From Paratinospora sagittata (taxonomy: Eukaryota > Streptophyta > Magnoliopsida > Ranunculales > Menispermaceae): 64,000 nt of DNA. Each line of letters begins with the position of its first letter. Position 1 is the stretch's first letter. The stretch spans positions 20,939,438 to 21,003,437 of the forward strand of contig CM069598.1 of NCBI GenBank assembly GCA_035771175.1. The letters are read 5' to 3'. Shown piece by piece: positions 23,341 through 36,038 of this stretch. Below the pieces are notes generated by a model. It saw only the letters and a list, made by a program, of their open reading frames with translations. It was not told where the DNA came from and ran no database searches. Both the position numbers and the translations under genes were made by a program.

Positions 23341-23724
23341 ATGGCGATGAAGAATGAACAGTTTGTTCGGTTTAGGTCTGGAGATGCATTTCTTGGGAGA
23401 CTAACGGATCCAAATGTGAGGGATCCTTTAACGGAGCAGCTAGTTGATGATTTATATTATTATGGAATGGAACCTCGAATTATGGATGATGAGGGAAAAC
23501 CATTTATGGAGTTCCATGAGGAATACGCATGGAACTGGACTCCGCAAGAAACAAACAGTTTAATAATGTTGTGGAACATGATTGGTTGCCCAATAATAAA
23601 AGTTGTAATAGATGATGTAGCACAGCATGGAGTACCAGAGTATGTGTTTGCTGGTTTTAGAGATGGTCTTAAACTATCTAAGTTACCTGTGTTTGTGATT
23701 CGTATATCGAACGGTGATGATTGA
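23341..23724 (+). CDS. Uncharacterised 127-residue protein, paralogue of the 16796-17179 gene
   Basis: The first ATG of the open frame is at 23341, giving 127 residues, the same length as its minus-strand relative; I prefer it over the upstream non-ATG frame. The core reads LVDDLYYYGMEP, then DDEGKPFMEF, WTPQET, WNMIGCPIIKVVIDD, a PE pair and LPVFVI. These positions match the paralogue without gaps. No signal peptide, membrane helix or known catalytic motif is visible. The two copies bracket LOG and the coiled-coil gene in opposite orientations, about 6.5 kb apart. I cannot assign a function. Confidence 0.65.
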   Translation: MAMKNEQFVRFRSGDAFLGRLTDPNVRDPLTEQLVDDLYYYGMEPRIMDDEGKPFMEFHEEYAWNWTPQETNSLIMLWNMIGCPIIKVVIDDVAQHGVPEYVFAGFRDGLKLSKLPVFVIRISNGDD

Positions 23725-26200
23725 AGTAACTATATATGTGTTGTTTTTGTATATTATGGTTAGATATAAATAATATATTTGCTTATTGAGCAGTAATTTA
23801 GAATGTAATACAATGAATTGAACTAATTCAATGTTATTCGATTAAACAGAGTGACAACTGCTGAGATGATATTTGTAAGTTGTAGTCAGTAACCAAGCAA
23901 ATGCAGTATTGGCTGGTACTTCGAAAGATTATCTCAATTGTTATCAAGCTTAAGTCAATAACTTATTAATACAATATTGTTGCACATATTAAAAAGGCTC
24001 TTGTTTAGTAACTATATTTAATCTTGACGTGATTTGTGACATTCCAAGATTTTTATAACTTTGTTGAATTTGTTAAAAATTATTTTTGGATAATTAAGTA
24101 TTTGTTCAATTGGTTATACAATCATAACGTCGGACCACCTTATTTATACAAATTAACCGCAACTATTAAAAAGTTTGTCTATTATCGAGTATATGTAATT
24201 TTGTTGTATATTTAATACAAATTCTATATTTATGGCTTTCATGTAATTTTAGTTGTCTATTGATTGTTTATATCAGCAACAGTTTAAGCCAATTAAAATC
24301 ACGTCTATATTAGGCAGTTATTGGTATTTGAAGTATGCTTTGATATGTTTGTATAGGATCTATTTAAATCATATGTGGGATTTATTGACTTTTGTATTAA
24401 TGAATGTTTACCCAGATTAATAATTTGTTCAAAAATATAATTTAAGTCAAGTGATAGTTTCAATTGAAATAAAGTTATGAAAAAATAGTATAAATTATAC
24501 TGTAATTTTGGTCACAGTTTATTTATTTGACAGGTGGTATTTATTTATTTGCAAAACACATTGTTATACTTAATTATGTTTCTGTGTATTTACATCTCAA
24601 ATGTAATGGGCAACTTGTTTCTACTATTAGAATGTTTTGTTTTCTATGGTGGCGTTTAATGACTGGTGGGCTTTAATTTACAAACATTCAACTTTCTTTT
24701 TCTTCTTTTATTTTCATACTTGCCTTTTTTTCGCTATTTCTTTTTAGTTTTTGCAAAAGTTGTTTTGTTATACATTAAGGAAAAATGCTTTTAGGAATTC
24801 AAAATAGCAAAGGATAAGATACAACTATTTTAGCTCCTAGTTAGATTTACTCAAAATATAATGATATTTATTCTTACAAACTATAATCCTAAATATTATT
24901 AAATTGTGTGTTGATTCTGTATTAGTTGTTTATGAAAATATTTTTGACATGGTCGTCCATATTCGTGATTTTCTCCATTCTAGAAACATTTAAAGAAGTT
25001 GATATAGTCAATAATGTGTCAGTGTAGTGCAGCTGGACATGTATGCGTCGGCTTGATCACATGGCATATTGCAAGTTTAGCTTTGACTAACTGTTCTATA
25101 AACGGTTCTCCTAAGAACATTTACCGCTTTGTTAGTGATAAGTTTATATCCATACAATATTTGTCAGAAAATATAATTTCAGGCAAGGGGCATCTTGAAG
25201 TTAAATAAATTAAAGTTCTTTTTTTTGTCTTAGTTTATCTTCACCATCCGTATTTGTTTTTAAAAGTGCAAATAGTTGAATAATGACTAATAATCCTATT
25301 AAAGTTTTCATAAAGCTTTTAATAACATTTTACCTTTTCAAAGTTAATTTACTTTGCAATTAGAATACATCTTTTCCATGATATTCTATAACTAATATTA
25401 GGCAGATGTCATTATCTACAATCAATTTACGTTTCTGTTACATATAATTGATGCAACTTATAGGGGATAACACAACATGCGAGAATATCATTTATTAATT
25501 AAGCTACGACAATTTTGTCTTCAGCTAAAGTGGTGTCACCTTTTTCAACAGTTTGTGAAGAAATTTGGTCACATCTATATATCAAAAGTTTGGTGTAATT
25601 ATGCTAAAGTTGAATATGTAAGGGAGCCTTAAATAAATAAGGATAAAATTATCGAAATTAATAAATGATTTTCTAATAATCATAACCTTGACATTCAATT
25701 ATGTATGGCTTGCTCTTTACTTACCTTTGTTATTTATTGTTTGTATTTAAAAGGATAATAGTATTAGATAGTATTTAATTCTGAGGGGATAAAATTATTT
25801 AAATATAATGTTGCGAATGTTTTTTGGGTTATGTTAAACGTTGATCCTCTATTGTAATAGTTGTGTTTTTTTTAGTTGCCTATGTTTTGTAATTAATTTG
25901 GTAATATAGTAAGGGGAAAACAATTTAAGGTCGTTGAAAGGCTTAAAAATAAAATAATACTACTATAGACTCAATTTAGATTTACTAAAACTGCTAACCT
26001 TCTGTGTAAATAATATTCATGTTAAGAATAATATTAACTAATTGATTAAAATATAATTATATAGCGTTCATCATTTGTTATCTATACGATACAAAAATTA
26101 GTAAACAAATGCAATGCTCAATAGTAATCTTTAAATCTTACAGTTGATTGTTTGGGTTGACGTCGTTGGAAGACTTGCAAGAATCAACCTGAAAATCAAA
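23725..26200. other. AT-rich intergenic DNA
   Basis: Very AT-rich sequence with no gene, RNA gene or element boundary that I can support. Short ORFs such as 25014-25208 have no motif and look random. Confidence 0.5.
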
Positions 26201-26212
26201 ATTGCATGGTAC

Positions 26213-26585
26213 TTGTCAATACAAAGACTAAATTAGTTTAGTACTTTGTTCATAAAAATCGAAATTTTTTTGTCAATTCTAATAAGTTTCCGATTACCTG
26301 TACAATTTTATTTCTTCTCTTTTATCTATTTTTTTTTATGGAAATAAATTTTGTAGTTATTTATGACCTTGTCTCTTTGCTTTGAAGTAAACACGGGGAT
26401 TGTCAAAATAAAGACGACATTAGTTTAGTACTTTGTCCATTAAAATGTAAAACTTTCGTCAATGTCTAATAAATTTCATATCATCTTGACAATTTTATTT
26501 CTTCTCCTTAATCTTTATTTTTTTTGTCGAAAATAAATTTTGTTGTTATTTATAACCTTGACTCTTTACTTTGAATTAAAACATA
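26213..26585 (+). repeat. Tandem duplication, ~188-bp period, two copies
   Basis: Copy 1 begins near 26213 and copy 2 near 26401. Both run TGTCAA-TA-AAGAC, TTAGTTTAGTACTTTG, a CAATTTTATTTCTTCTC block, AAATAAATTTTGT-GTTATTTAT and a CTTTGAA-TAAA end. Non-coding and diverged. Confidence 0.6.
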
Positions 26586-26616
26586 AAAGTAAATATATAA
26601 TCTTTATAGCTAAATC

Positions 26617-26885
26617 CATACATGTCCTCACTAATATAATAAGAAGAAAGCGATTAAATTGTATATGTAGAATTCAACAAAATTATGTACATTAACATTT
26701 AATTGATAAACAATTTTATATGTACATTTCGCAAAATAGCCATTATTTACAATAGTAAGGGTTGCATTCAATAATAATTGGTATGATCTGATATACATCA
26801 TTAATAACTCTTTCATAAAGTTCAATCGACAAAACGCTCAATCTTTGTACCCTTGTTTTGACTATTTTTTTCGAGTTCTTTAAAG
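26617..26885 (-). repeat. Diverged duplicate, left copy, with a decayed minus-strand coding trace
   Basis: Homologous along ~265 bp to 27352-27615, about 735 bp away. On the minus strand one frame shows a charged helix followed by LYERVINDV and IIPIIIECNPYYCK, then a stop. The right copy has the same reading with few changes, so a small coding remnant is likely. The family is unknown. Confidence 0.5.
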
Positions 26886-27351
26886 AGTTTCAATGATGAG
26901 TTTAAGCATTTAATTATCAATTTAATCGTCAATTATTATTCTCGATCTCTGGGAGTAATTAATTTCAGTTTCTATTTCTTTCTTTTTGTAGTTTTTATTG
27001 AATTCATTTATTCAAATAGCTTTCCACTACGTTAGATTTTTTACTCCAAAAAGCCACCATTAACTTGAAATGTTTCTTTAATTATTTTCAGTTTTGAGTA
27101 CCTTTTCTTTTGCGTATATTATTTGTTGAGTCGTCATGTTATTTTGAGTCAATGGCCCATGGGTAGGTAGCTTAAATAATACAATACTTCAAACGTGAGG
27201 CAAATTGGATCAATATAATTGCAAAAGTTGACCAAATTATCAAAATGAATTTGGTAGATGACGATTACCAATTAACTAATAAGAGGTCAATTACTTGAGA
27301 AAAAACATTTATAACGTCTAGTAACAACTATATAAATCACAATAAATTACC

Positions 27352-27860
27352 CATACATGTCATCACTATTATAATCGGAAGAAATTGAGTAAATTGTATA
27401 TGAAAAATTCAACAAAATTATGTACATTAACATGTAATTGATAGACAATTTCATATGTACATTTCGCCAAACCTCCAGTATTTACAATAGTAAGGGTTGC
27501 ATTCAATAATAATTGGTAAGTTTTGACATACATCATTAATAACTCTTTCATAGAGTTCCATCGACAAAGCGCCCAATCTTTGTATCTTTGTTTTCACTTC
27601 TTTTTCGAGTTCTTTTGATAGTAGCTGTAATTCGTCTTCTTGGACAGTTTTTTTTTACATACAGCTGAATCTTGTATAAATAACTTCCTATGCGTAACTT
27701 TTTTCTCGCCGTAAAATTAAGTAGCCAACATAAGTTTAGAATCCAACAATTTTGACTAATGTTCTCCAAGTGACCCTCATATCTACAACGTATTGGAATC
27801 AACATCCCGTCCGTAAAAAAACCTGTCCATCTTGGATTGTAGATCCCCGAACACATTTCT
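27352..27860 (-). repeat. Diverged duplicate, right copy, with a longer coding trace
   Basis: 27352-27615 matches 26617-26885. Read on the minus strand it gives a coil-like QLLSKELEKEVKTKIQRL segment, MELYERVINDV, and IIIECNPYYCKYWRFGEMYI before a stop. Upstream minus-strand sequence to 27860 contains stops in this frame. It looks like the decayed last exon of an unknown gene or element. Confidence 0.45.
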
Positions 27861-29097
27861 TTACTAATTAGATTTTTGGCTTATAATTTGTACCTGAAAA
27901 GCATTCATTAATTATATAATTTTTCATTATGACTACCTATCTTGTACTAAAGTCTAAAGGTGCAAAGGTTGCAAAATCTTTTGTCAGGTTTCATGAAATG
28001 GTAGATCTCATAAAATTACTATTATCATTACACAAAATCAACCAAAGTATGAATTCGGAGAAATGAAAAAACTTTTTCAAGGTGCAAGAAGTCGTTGTAT
28101 AAAATAATAGACATATGAAAATAATAAAAATATTAATTAAACATGAATAAATATTAGAGAATTAATTAATATAAGCATGGTGTGTCAAAAGTAGTAGTGT
28201 TTGTTTAAAATATTAATTTTGTGGTGTGCATGGAAGCTTTTTGTCAATAGATCAGCCACTCGAACCATCAAACCAATACATTGTTAGCAACTTCTATAAT
28301 TCTTTCTTATTCAGAAGATAATTGACATTATTTAATCAATATGAATGTGGTCTTTGAAATATCAGTTCCGAGTCAACTTTTGTTTGATTGAGTGGTGCTT
28401 CTTCTTCTTCTTATTTATTTATTTATTTATTTTTTACTTTTGCCCTTTTGTCAGATATTGTGGCTAATTGATTGGTTCTTTTCTGCTAATTAGGTCTAAG
28501 TCTCATTTTTTCAATAATGAGAATTATGCTTTCTAGTTATTCCAAAAGTGTCATGTATGTTAAATAATCATAAATCATAAACATCATATGAGTAATTTAT
28601 TGATCATAATGGTCCTTTAAGCAGCAAATCCAGCCCATTTGTATTAAAGCCCAAAGGTGTTCCTATTATACAGTAGTAGCAGTTCAAGCAGCCCAATAGC
28701 ACGTCTCCCAGCACTCATCAGGGTTTTCATGATTAATGATTATTCATCATATATATTTATTTAATAGGTCACAACATAGGCTACTCTAGATATAAGTCAA
28801 AAAATATATAAAAAAAAAGGGAAAACAGATCCAACAACTGAACATGATGTGCTAAAAGCCTGCAAGCCTTAAAAAAAAGAGATAGGTAATATTCAAAGCA
28901 TGCTTTGCTTTGTCCTCTACTCATTCTCTGATACTTCTTATCTTCTTCTTGTATGTAAATATAATAATATATAACATTTTAATTAATTAATTAAGCTAAT
29001 TGAACATTATTATTATTATTGATTTGTTCCTTTGTCACTATCTTCCCCCCATCTCCCCATTTGATCATCTAATTGAGAAGAAGATAATATAAAAGGA
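27861..29097. other. AT-rich intergenic DNA
   Basis: No gene seen. A (TATT)n-like microsatellite lies near 28413-28432. The stretch ends where LTR-derived sequence of Element 3 begins. Confidence 0.5.
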
Positions 29098-29102
29098 ATA
29101 TC

Positions 29103-30224
29103 GAAACTTCCGGAATTCAATTCTCTACGATTCTATGATCTCAAACCGGAGTTTCATTGGATTCTAATTCCATTTTATTCATTACTATTCACGTCGTCAC
29201 TATTCATTGGAAACATGTAAATTTTTACTAAAATTGTCAAACGGTCTCCAAAAATCACGAACTTAGCATCGATGGACTCGTAACAGTGCATTCTACCATT
29301 CTATAGCCTTAAACTAGAGTTTCATCGGGTTTTAAATGATTCAGATGGTCTCCAATCGAAACTCTAAAATCCAACAAACTTTTAACGGCTATAAAAATTT
29401 TAAATGAACACATAAATTCAATCTAACCATATATTTAAGGTTCCTACAGCCAAGGAAGTGTTTTCCAACCATCCAAGCGGATGTTCATTCACGTTGGGTC
29501 AAAATCCCAATTTTTGAAAACCTCGTAAAACGGCTCCCATAGCTAAAATTACTCCGCTAAAATCGTTACATCTAGCTTAGATAGTAATTTCACGAAGAAA
29601 TAGAATGAAAATCACTTACCGCGGGTCCTGATTTGGCACGAATCTCGCGTTTCTCCCTCTTTTTCCTCTCTTCCCTTCTTTCGTTCCGTCCGTTCTTCTC
29701 TCTGTTTTTTTTTCTTTCTTTCATTCAGCAACTCATTTCTTCTCTCTCTTCTTTTATTTTTATTTTTTATTTTTTTGTTTGGACGTTGGTGAGAGAGATT
29801 GAGAGTAGAAATGACTTCTTTTGTTTATATTTAAACATTTGAGAAAGTGTGAGATTAGACATGAGAGATGATAATTTTATGTACAAAAAGATCCAATGCA
29901 CCTCATGCTCAATAGTTAACCAACTCACCCTATCTTAATATTTAACTTTCATTCATTCAATCATATTATTCATTAATTCATTAAATCATACTACAATCCA
30001 CATATTTAACCAACCTCATAAATTAATCAATTTAATTCAACTCCATTTTTTACCTTGTAAGCACCCATATAGGATGATCCCATATCATCTTTATTTCATA
30101 ATTTTATTTATTTACTAATTATACACGCGTATATTTGACTCATACGTATAAAATACGTGTATTATACATCTCGATATACGCGTAATTCAACGTATGTATT
30201 TAATTAAAACTACGGGGTGTTACA
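29103..30224 (-). repeat. Element 3 3' LTR, truncated
   Basis: Aligns at high identity with 41915-43053 of the right LTR. In plus coordinates it ends ACGGGGTGTTACA at 30224. The CT-rich tract near 29650-29760 is shared by all four LTRs of this family. A 69-codon plus-strand ORF here is chance. Confidence 0.85.
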
Positions 30225-33200
30225 ATCTCCCCAACTTAAGGAATTCCGTCCTCGACATTTAAAATCAAGGACTATTTCTTCAGTGATACTCAATCCTAGA
30301 GAACTAGTCCCGCATTTATATTTTCGCTCTCATGTTTGCTCTTCTTGATACGTGGTATCCTCCCCAACTTAGAGTTGAGTTATATCCATAACATATATGG
30401 AATCCGAAGGATATTTCCTCAACATCAATATATAGAAACTATTCCGGACACTTATCAACTGTGACAGTAGAGTAAATCGGTAAGCCAATGGACCTATCCT
30501 ATCAAGGATCTCTAATGGTCCAACAAATCGCTGTGCGAGCTTTCTTTTCATCCCAAATCTCATTTGGCCTTTCTGTGGTAAGACCCTTAGCAAAATTGAG
30601 TCAGCCACACTAAATTTCAAGGCCTATATACCAACCCTGTGTATTTAATAATATCCTGTGGCACCAATAACAATAACTCCACACTTTCAAATCAACAAGT
30701 TAGAGATCTATAAGGCTTACTATAAAACCTTTAGAGTGTCATCATTATGCTATTGTAATAGTTGTTTATACACATAAGTTTACACACATAAAATATTCTT
30801 TCCAACTTCCACCAAAATTCAAGTATGCCAGACCTGAGCATGCTCGCAAGCATCAAAGTTACTCTATTAGTCTGTCAGCCAGTCTGAGAATACAATATCA
30901 CACTGAGAAGGAGATGGGTACCAAATCGAGTCTGCATCATATATCAGATCTCGACAAAATCTTCGGATCTTAATCCGACATGACAGATATCTGAGTACTC
31001 CCATAAAATCTCTCTAGCTCACACATATACAATCTGCTCAGTCTATCAATAGAATTCTGGTGTTCATTGGAAGAATACATAGACTTATCAGTCCATCAAT
31101 AGTCATCCAGATGGTATCATATCTACCCATAACCCATAAGATACCATTTGAATCCCATCTTCATTTAACACAATCTATATTACCAATTCCATAATCTTTC
31201 ATACTGATATCATACTCGTCTCATCATAAATCTTACTCTCTGAATATGAGTATCAATTAGCTGAACATGCATCCGAGCACAAATATCAACAGGAGTAATA
31301 GATAGTACACTCATAACTGTAACTCTCACTCACAACAATCTCCATTTATGGCTAACTGAGAGATACTACTCCAGGTTCAACCTGTTTCCTGCTCAATGCC
31401 TCAGCAACTTATTGGCCTTTCCCATGATAATAAGTCAATATAAAATCAAATCCTTCGGGAATTCTTGCCACATTTATTACCTCATATTCCGTTTCTTTCT
31501 GTTCAAATAATTACTTCAGACTCTTAAAATCTGACGATAATGTGACCTTTTTATTATAGAGGCAATGCTCTCATTATTTCAAAATAACTACCAACAAATT
31601 TCTATTCACTCTTAGGATAGTTATGCTCGTGCACTACCAAATATCTGGAGACACAAGTAATTAACCTATCCTTTTGTATCAATGCACAACCTAGATCTGG
31701 ACGTGATATTCATCAATCACAATTACTTCCAGGTTCTGGAAATAGTAATAACATTTACTACTGTGAGAGCTTCCCCATGCACAACGGTCCACACATTCTA
31801 TAACATTCGTCTGGCTTAGTTTCGTGAGTGGAACATATAGCTTCAAGGATCTTTCCACGCACTTTCTATAACATATAACTAATACCAGAGAGCTTCTGAT
31901 TTCCATCATGGAAATCAGTTTTACCAGGTCTATGATCACTTTGACCTTCCCAGCATCCTTAAAGATACTATTTAAACTAGTCATGTGATCCAAAAATTCT
32001 CATCTTAATTCTATTCAAAACTCACATTCATCGAGCTTGGCACTCAATTCGGTGCTCTCTCAGTGACTACAAGATAATTCCGAGGTGTTATTCATGCTCT
32101 TCTCATTTCTTGGGATAATTGCATATATCATCATCGAAGACTATGTAATGACCAAGATACGGTTCATATACCCACTTCAATCTTAGAAACGTGATTGACA
32201 CATTAATCAAGGTTACCAAAATTTCATAATATCCATATCTTGTCTTAAAACAGTTTGCATTACATCCTTTTCTCGAATTCTTAACTGATGGTGCCTAGAT
32301 CTCAACATGATCTTAAAGAAAATTTTTGGCTCCATGTAGTTAATCGAATTCGACCATCTATCCATGGTAAAGGATATTCATTCTTTATTGTTACCATGCT
32401 CAGTTAACAGTAATTCATACTTAAACATATTTTACTATACCTTCTTTCCATCTTATCACAAATGCTCTCTAAGGTGGCATATCAAGGATGATAAATTTGT
32501 TGCTCATTAACACATTTACCTACACCTTAAATTCTCACAATTCCTCAGGTACTCTTTATATGAAGGAATGGAGATACATATTATACTGGCAGCAGTTTTT
32601 TATGCTATCAATCTCTTGTCCAGGTAGTAATTTTAATAATTCATCAGATAATACTCCAATATACCAGTTCACCACGGGAATTTTAATAAACTGCATGCCT
32701 TATTACATTACTCTAAATGGCTTTGTACTAGCCATATTCTCCATGTCCTCGTCAGTAACTAGCTTATCTTAGATAGAAGATTTTGAGGGTATAAATTTCC
32801 TCGAGATTCAAAATGAGGATTTTCTACTTATTTAGAATATTACTTCTTTCCGCAGAGACGCTCCACCTCGCATGAAAGGTGACCAGCCAATCATACCCAA
32901 CAAAGCATCTAATTCCAAAAACTTCATATTCTAAAGTTCATAATTACTTGATGACCCTCATATTTATTACACATATTATTTGCTAAACATATCATGGTAG
33001 ATTCTTTTCCTGTAGGCATACTTACAATCAATGATGCATTATTATAACAGAAGATAATACAATCTGCCTATCATATCACCAGAGATAAAGAACCAAGTAG
33101 ATCCAACAATACATCAGAATATACACAATAACAAAATGTTGATCATACCTGTTATCAATGTCTTACTAGTCTTTGGATCTGGTCTTGTATTTACTTTAAT

Positions 33201-34653
33201 TTATTCTCTAAAATCTGGTGGAGTCACATTGAAAAAAATATTGGGGCATTCCATATCGACTAACTGGAGATTAACACATCCCATGTCTTTTTTTTTCTTT
33301 TTCAGATTGATAATAGACAATTTCAGATTGATAATAGACAATTTCAGATTGAGATACAATTTACTTAGTCTGTGACTCCTGCTCAGGTAATGGAAACCAC
33401 TTTTGGTTTTCATAATTCGTTAACATCACGTCCCTTTTTCCCATTTTTATTGGGTCAGGTACTAACAAACTTAAAGTCGCTAATACTGCCAAAATCTCAA
33501 CCTTACTCAATGTTTCGCTTATCTTGAATTTCATATTCTTGCCCCAACATTTCCTTACATTACTTAGTTCTCCTTTTACCTAACACTGGTGTTGATGACT
33601 CGGCTTCAAATGGCGGTACAAGCTATATCACTAATATTGCTGAGCTTAACAGTTTCAACACAGTTTTGGCTAACCCGAAATTTATAGGCTGCCTCACAAC
33701 TTGCGCATATAGTTATAACCCAACAATTATCAAACCTGCCATATAGGATCCTAAAATTTATTCTAGATCCTTATCATTCTCAGAATATCCATAGTGATCA
33801 TTCCAAAAATACACTATACCAGTCTATTTAATTCATGTTTGTATGTATGGTTAGGCATGTCACTATATTTTAACAAGAGAAACTTTTTCATGCCTTAAAT
33901 CTATTTCAGCATGATGATAGAAGCCCTCATAAATAGCTTCTTTAATTAATCTCATGCCTTAATTATCTCAGGAGTCCTTAACCCAATTTTCTTTCATCTC
34001 TTATCATCAGTTAGCTTAAACTTAGCTAACTTGCTTTATCATTTTCAAAGACTTAATCATTCTCTAAGATGGTCTCTAAGCAGAGTAGCAAATTATTTAC
34101 TACGTTTACTGTCAGACTGCCAGTTAAGACAGGAGAGTCTCTTCTCCTGAAAATTTCCATACCTTTCACATATCTTTTCATTTCATCTGGCTTATCATTG
34201 AGACCTTCGATTTATTTTTACTTCAGTCTCAACTATATATGTTTTTACAGAAGTACTCACACCATTAGCATCCACATCTGGAGCTATCAATGGTTCAAGC
34301 CTCTGTCTTTCTCACATTATAACTTTGCCACAAACTCATAAGCTGTGCATTTCGTTGTTGTTGGGTAGTTACTAGTCATATATAAGCGATATAATTTATT
34401 ATCACTGGATTACATCCAGTTCTTTTTCTTTCAGCCTTCTGATCCTTTCTTAATCAACAATTTCCATTGTTAACCTTGACTGATACTTCCCAAATCTAGA
34501 ATTCATCATCGCAGATGATTCTCAGTCAAGATAACATATTGGATTGGGCTTAACATAATAGGACTACCCATATATATACCCATACAATCAATCATAATAT
34601 CATAAAGCTTTTATCTTTTTAAGGATTTTAAACCTAGGCTCTGATACCAATAT
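30225..34653 (-). pseudogene. Element 3 internal region: remnants of RT, integrase core and integrase C-terminus
   Basis: Three traces of gypsy pol lie in the expected minus-strand order. Near 32260-32425 is RT (a LRSRHHQLRIREKDVMQT match to the family LRSGYHQLR block). Near 30800-30950 is the integrase core (an MGTHLLLS... then MLRSGILEFWW match, with a stop). At 30369-30620 is the integrase C-terminus (KGQMRFGMKRKLAQRFVGPLEIL and LAYRF), open for 83 codons. The polypurine tract lies at about 30225-30240 (GTTGGGGAGAT read on minus). No full domain is intact. The non-consensus residues are shared with Element 4. Confidence 0.75.
34639..34651 (-). other. Element 3 primer-binding site (initiator tRNA-Met type)
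   Basis: The minus strand reads TGGTATCAGAGCC, a few bases inside the 5' LTR end at 34654. This is the standard plant initiator-Met tRNA 3'-end complement. Confidence 0.85.
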
Positions 34654-35008
34654 TGTCACGACACCCCTGACGTAGGCTGACGTCATGACCAGCACAATGT
34701 ATTATACACTATACATACCCATATACAATATATAATACACTGTCAGCCTTCACATAATCTCACAATCCTTTCCAAAATTTACAGAAATTTTGACAGCACC
34801 TCCCCATAAAATGGACATTTCACATTTTTCCCTAATATACGACAAATCAAAACAAAGAGATATATATAAATAATCATTCCACCATTCATTCCATTCATTC
34901 ACACATCAAATTCTTACATGATAGATATATCTGATCATCTCATTTCATCACAAGCCTAGTATAACCCAAAAATGTCAAATGAAAATCCATGTACAACCCA
35001 TCTATGTG

Positions 35009-35068
<60 letters not shown>

Positions 35069-36038
35069 GGATGTGATATATATATATATATATATTCATT
35101 TGAAACTAAAGAAAATATAATTCATTTCCTTCGCATACACGTACATTAACAAAATAAGACTCTAACTCACGTATCTATTCTTGTGCTTTTCCTTTTAACT
35201 CTGTACCTGAAATATTGAAGCAAATAGAGTGAGCAACCAACAGCTCAGTAAATATATTTCTTGATATGACAATTATATACATTTAGGAAAAAAATGACAT
35301 TTAAATTCATTTCAAACAAGTATTAAACACATGCATCATTCAACGAATATATTATACATGTCAACAACATAAATTTCATGAGTTCTCAAAAAAATAATGC
35401 AATCTTTTTTCCACAAAATCCACAATCTCCCTCCTTCAAGGCAAGTGAGCGGGTCTAACCCTTGTATGGCCGTTACAAGGTAGCCACAACCTCTCATTAC
35501 CCAATTCACAATCATTTCAAGGATCTCCTAATCCTTGTTAGGATAGGCCTACTGACAATGAGGTTACGCATAACACTCATCCGGGTCTAATTCCTAACGA
35601 AATGACAACATATGTGATCTGTGTTCGCACGTCTCGCATACTCCAAATGCCAAAATCATTTTGAATGATCAATAAAATACAATGCACGTACGTATATAAC
35701 ATGTTTACAATTAAACATTTCATATAAATAAAATGTCATACAAGAACCAAAATCAAGAAAATATACTCACAGTACATGACTTTTCAACTTAAATACCGTC
35801 ACCGTCGCTTTCGAGTCCAGTTCCAATTTAAATCCATAAATCCAACTAATAATGAAGATCCACCTGAAAAATATTATATCTGTGAATTTAGATTCCAACT
35901 TCATTTAGGACTCATAAGCAGTTGAAGAAACAACTATCTCGTTTCTATGGTCAATCTAGATATTTCCACAATAAAGAACAGTGAAAATTGATTTCTCATT
36001 TCATATTTTCACTAATTCTCAGTTTATTTTTCTACTGG
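34654..36038 (-). repeat. Element 3 5' LTR, 3' half
   Basis: Starts in plus coordinates TGTCACGACACCCC at 34654 and runs to the Element 2 insertion point. It matches 54679-55930 of Element 4. It contains a long TA microsatellite (about 35010-35064 and 35078-35092). Confidence 0.85.
36034..36038 (+). repeat. Element 2 target-site duplication, left
   Basis: ACTGG directly before the LTR TG; repeated exactly at 41690-41694. Confidence 0.95.

Noticed and set aside
31691..31993. 100-codon minus-strand ORF in Element 3
   Set aside because: Lies in the decayed pol region but I could not match it to a specific pol motif, so it is covered by the pseudogene entry.
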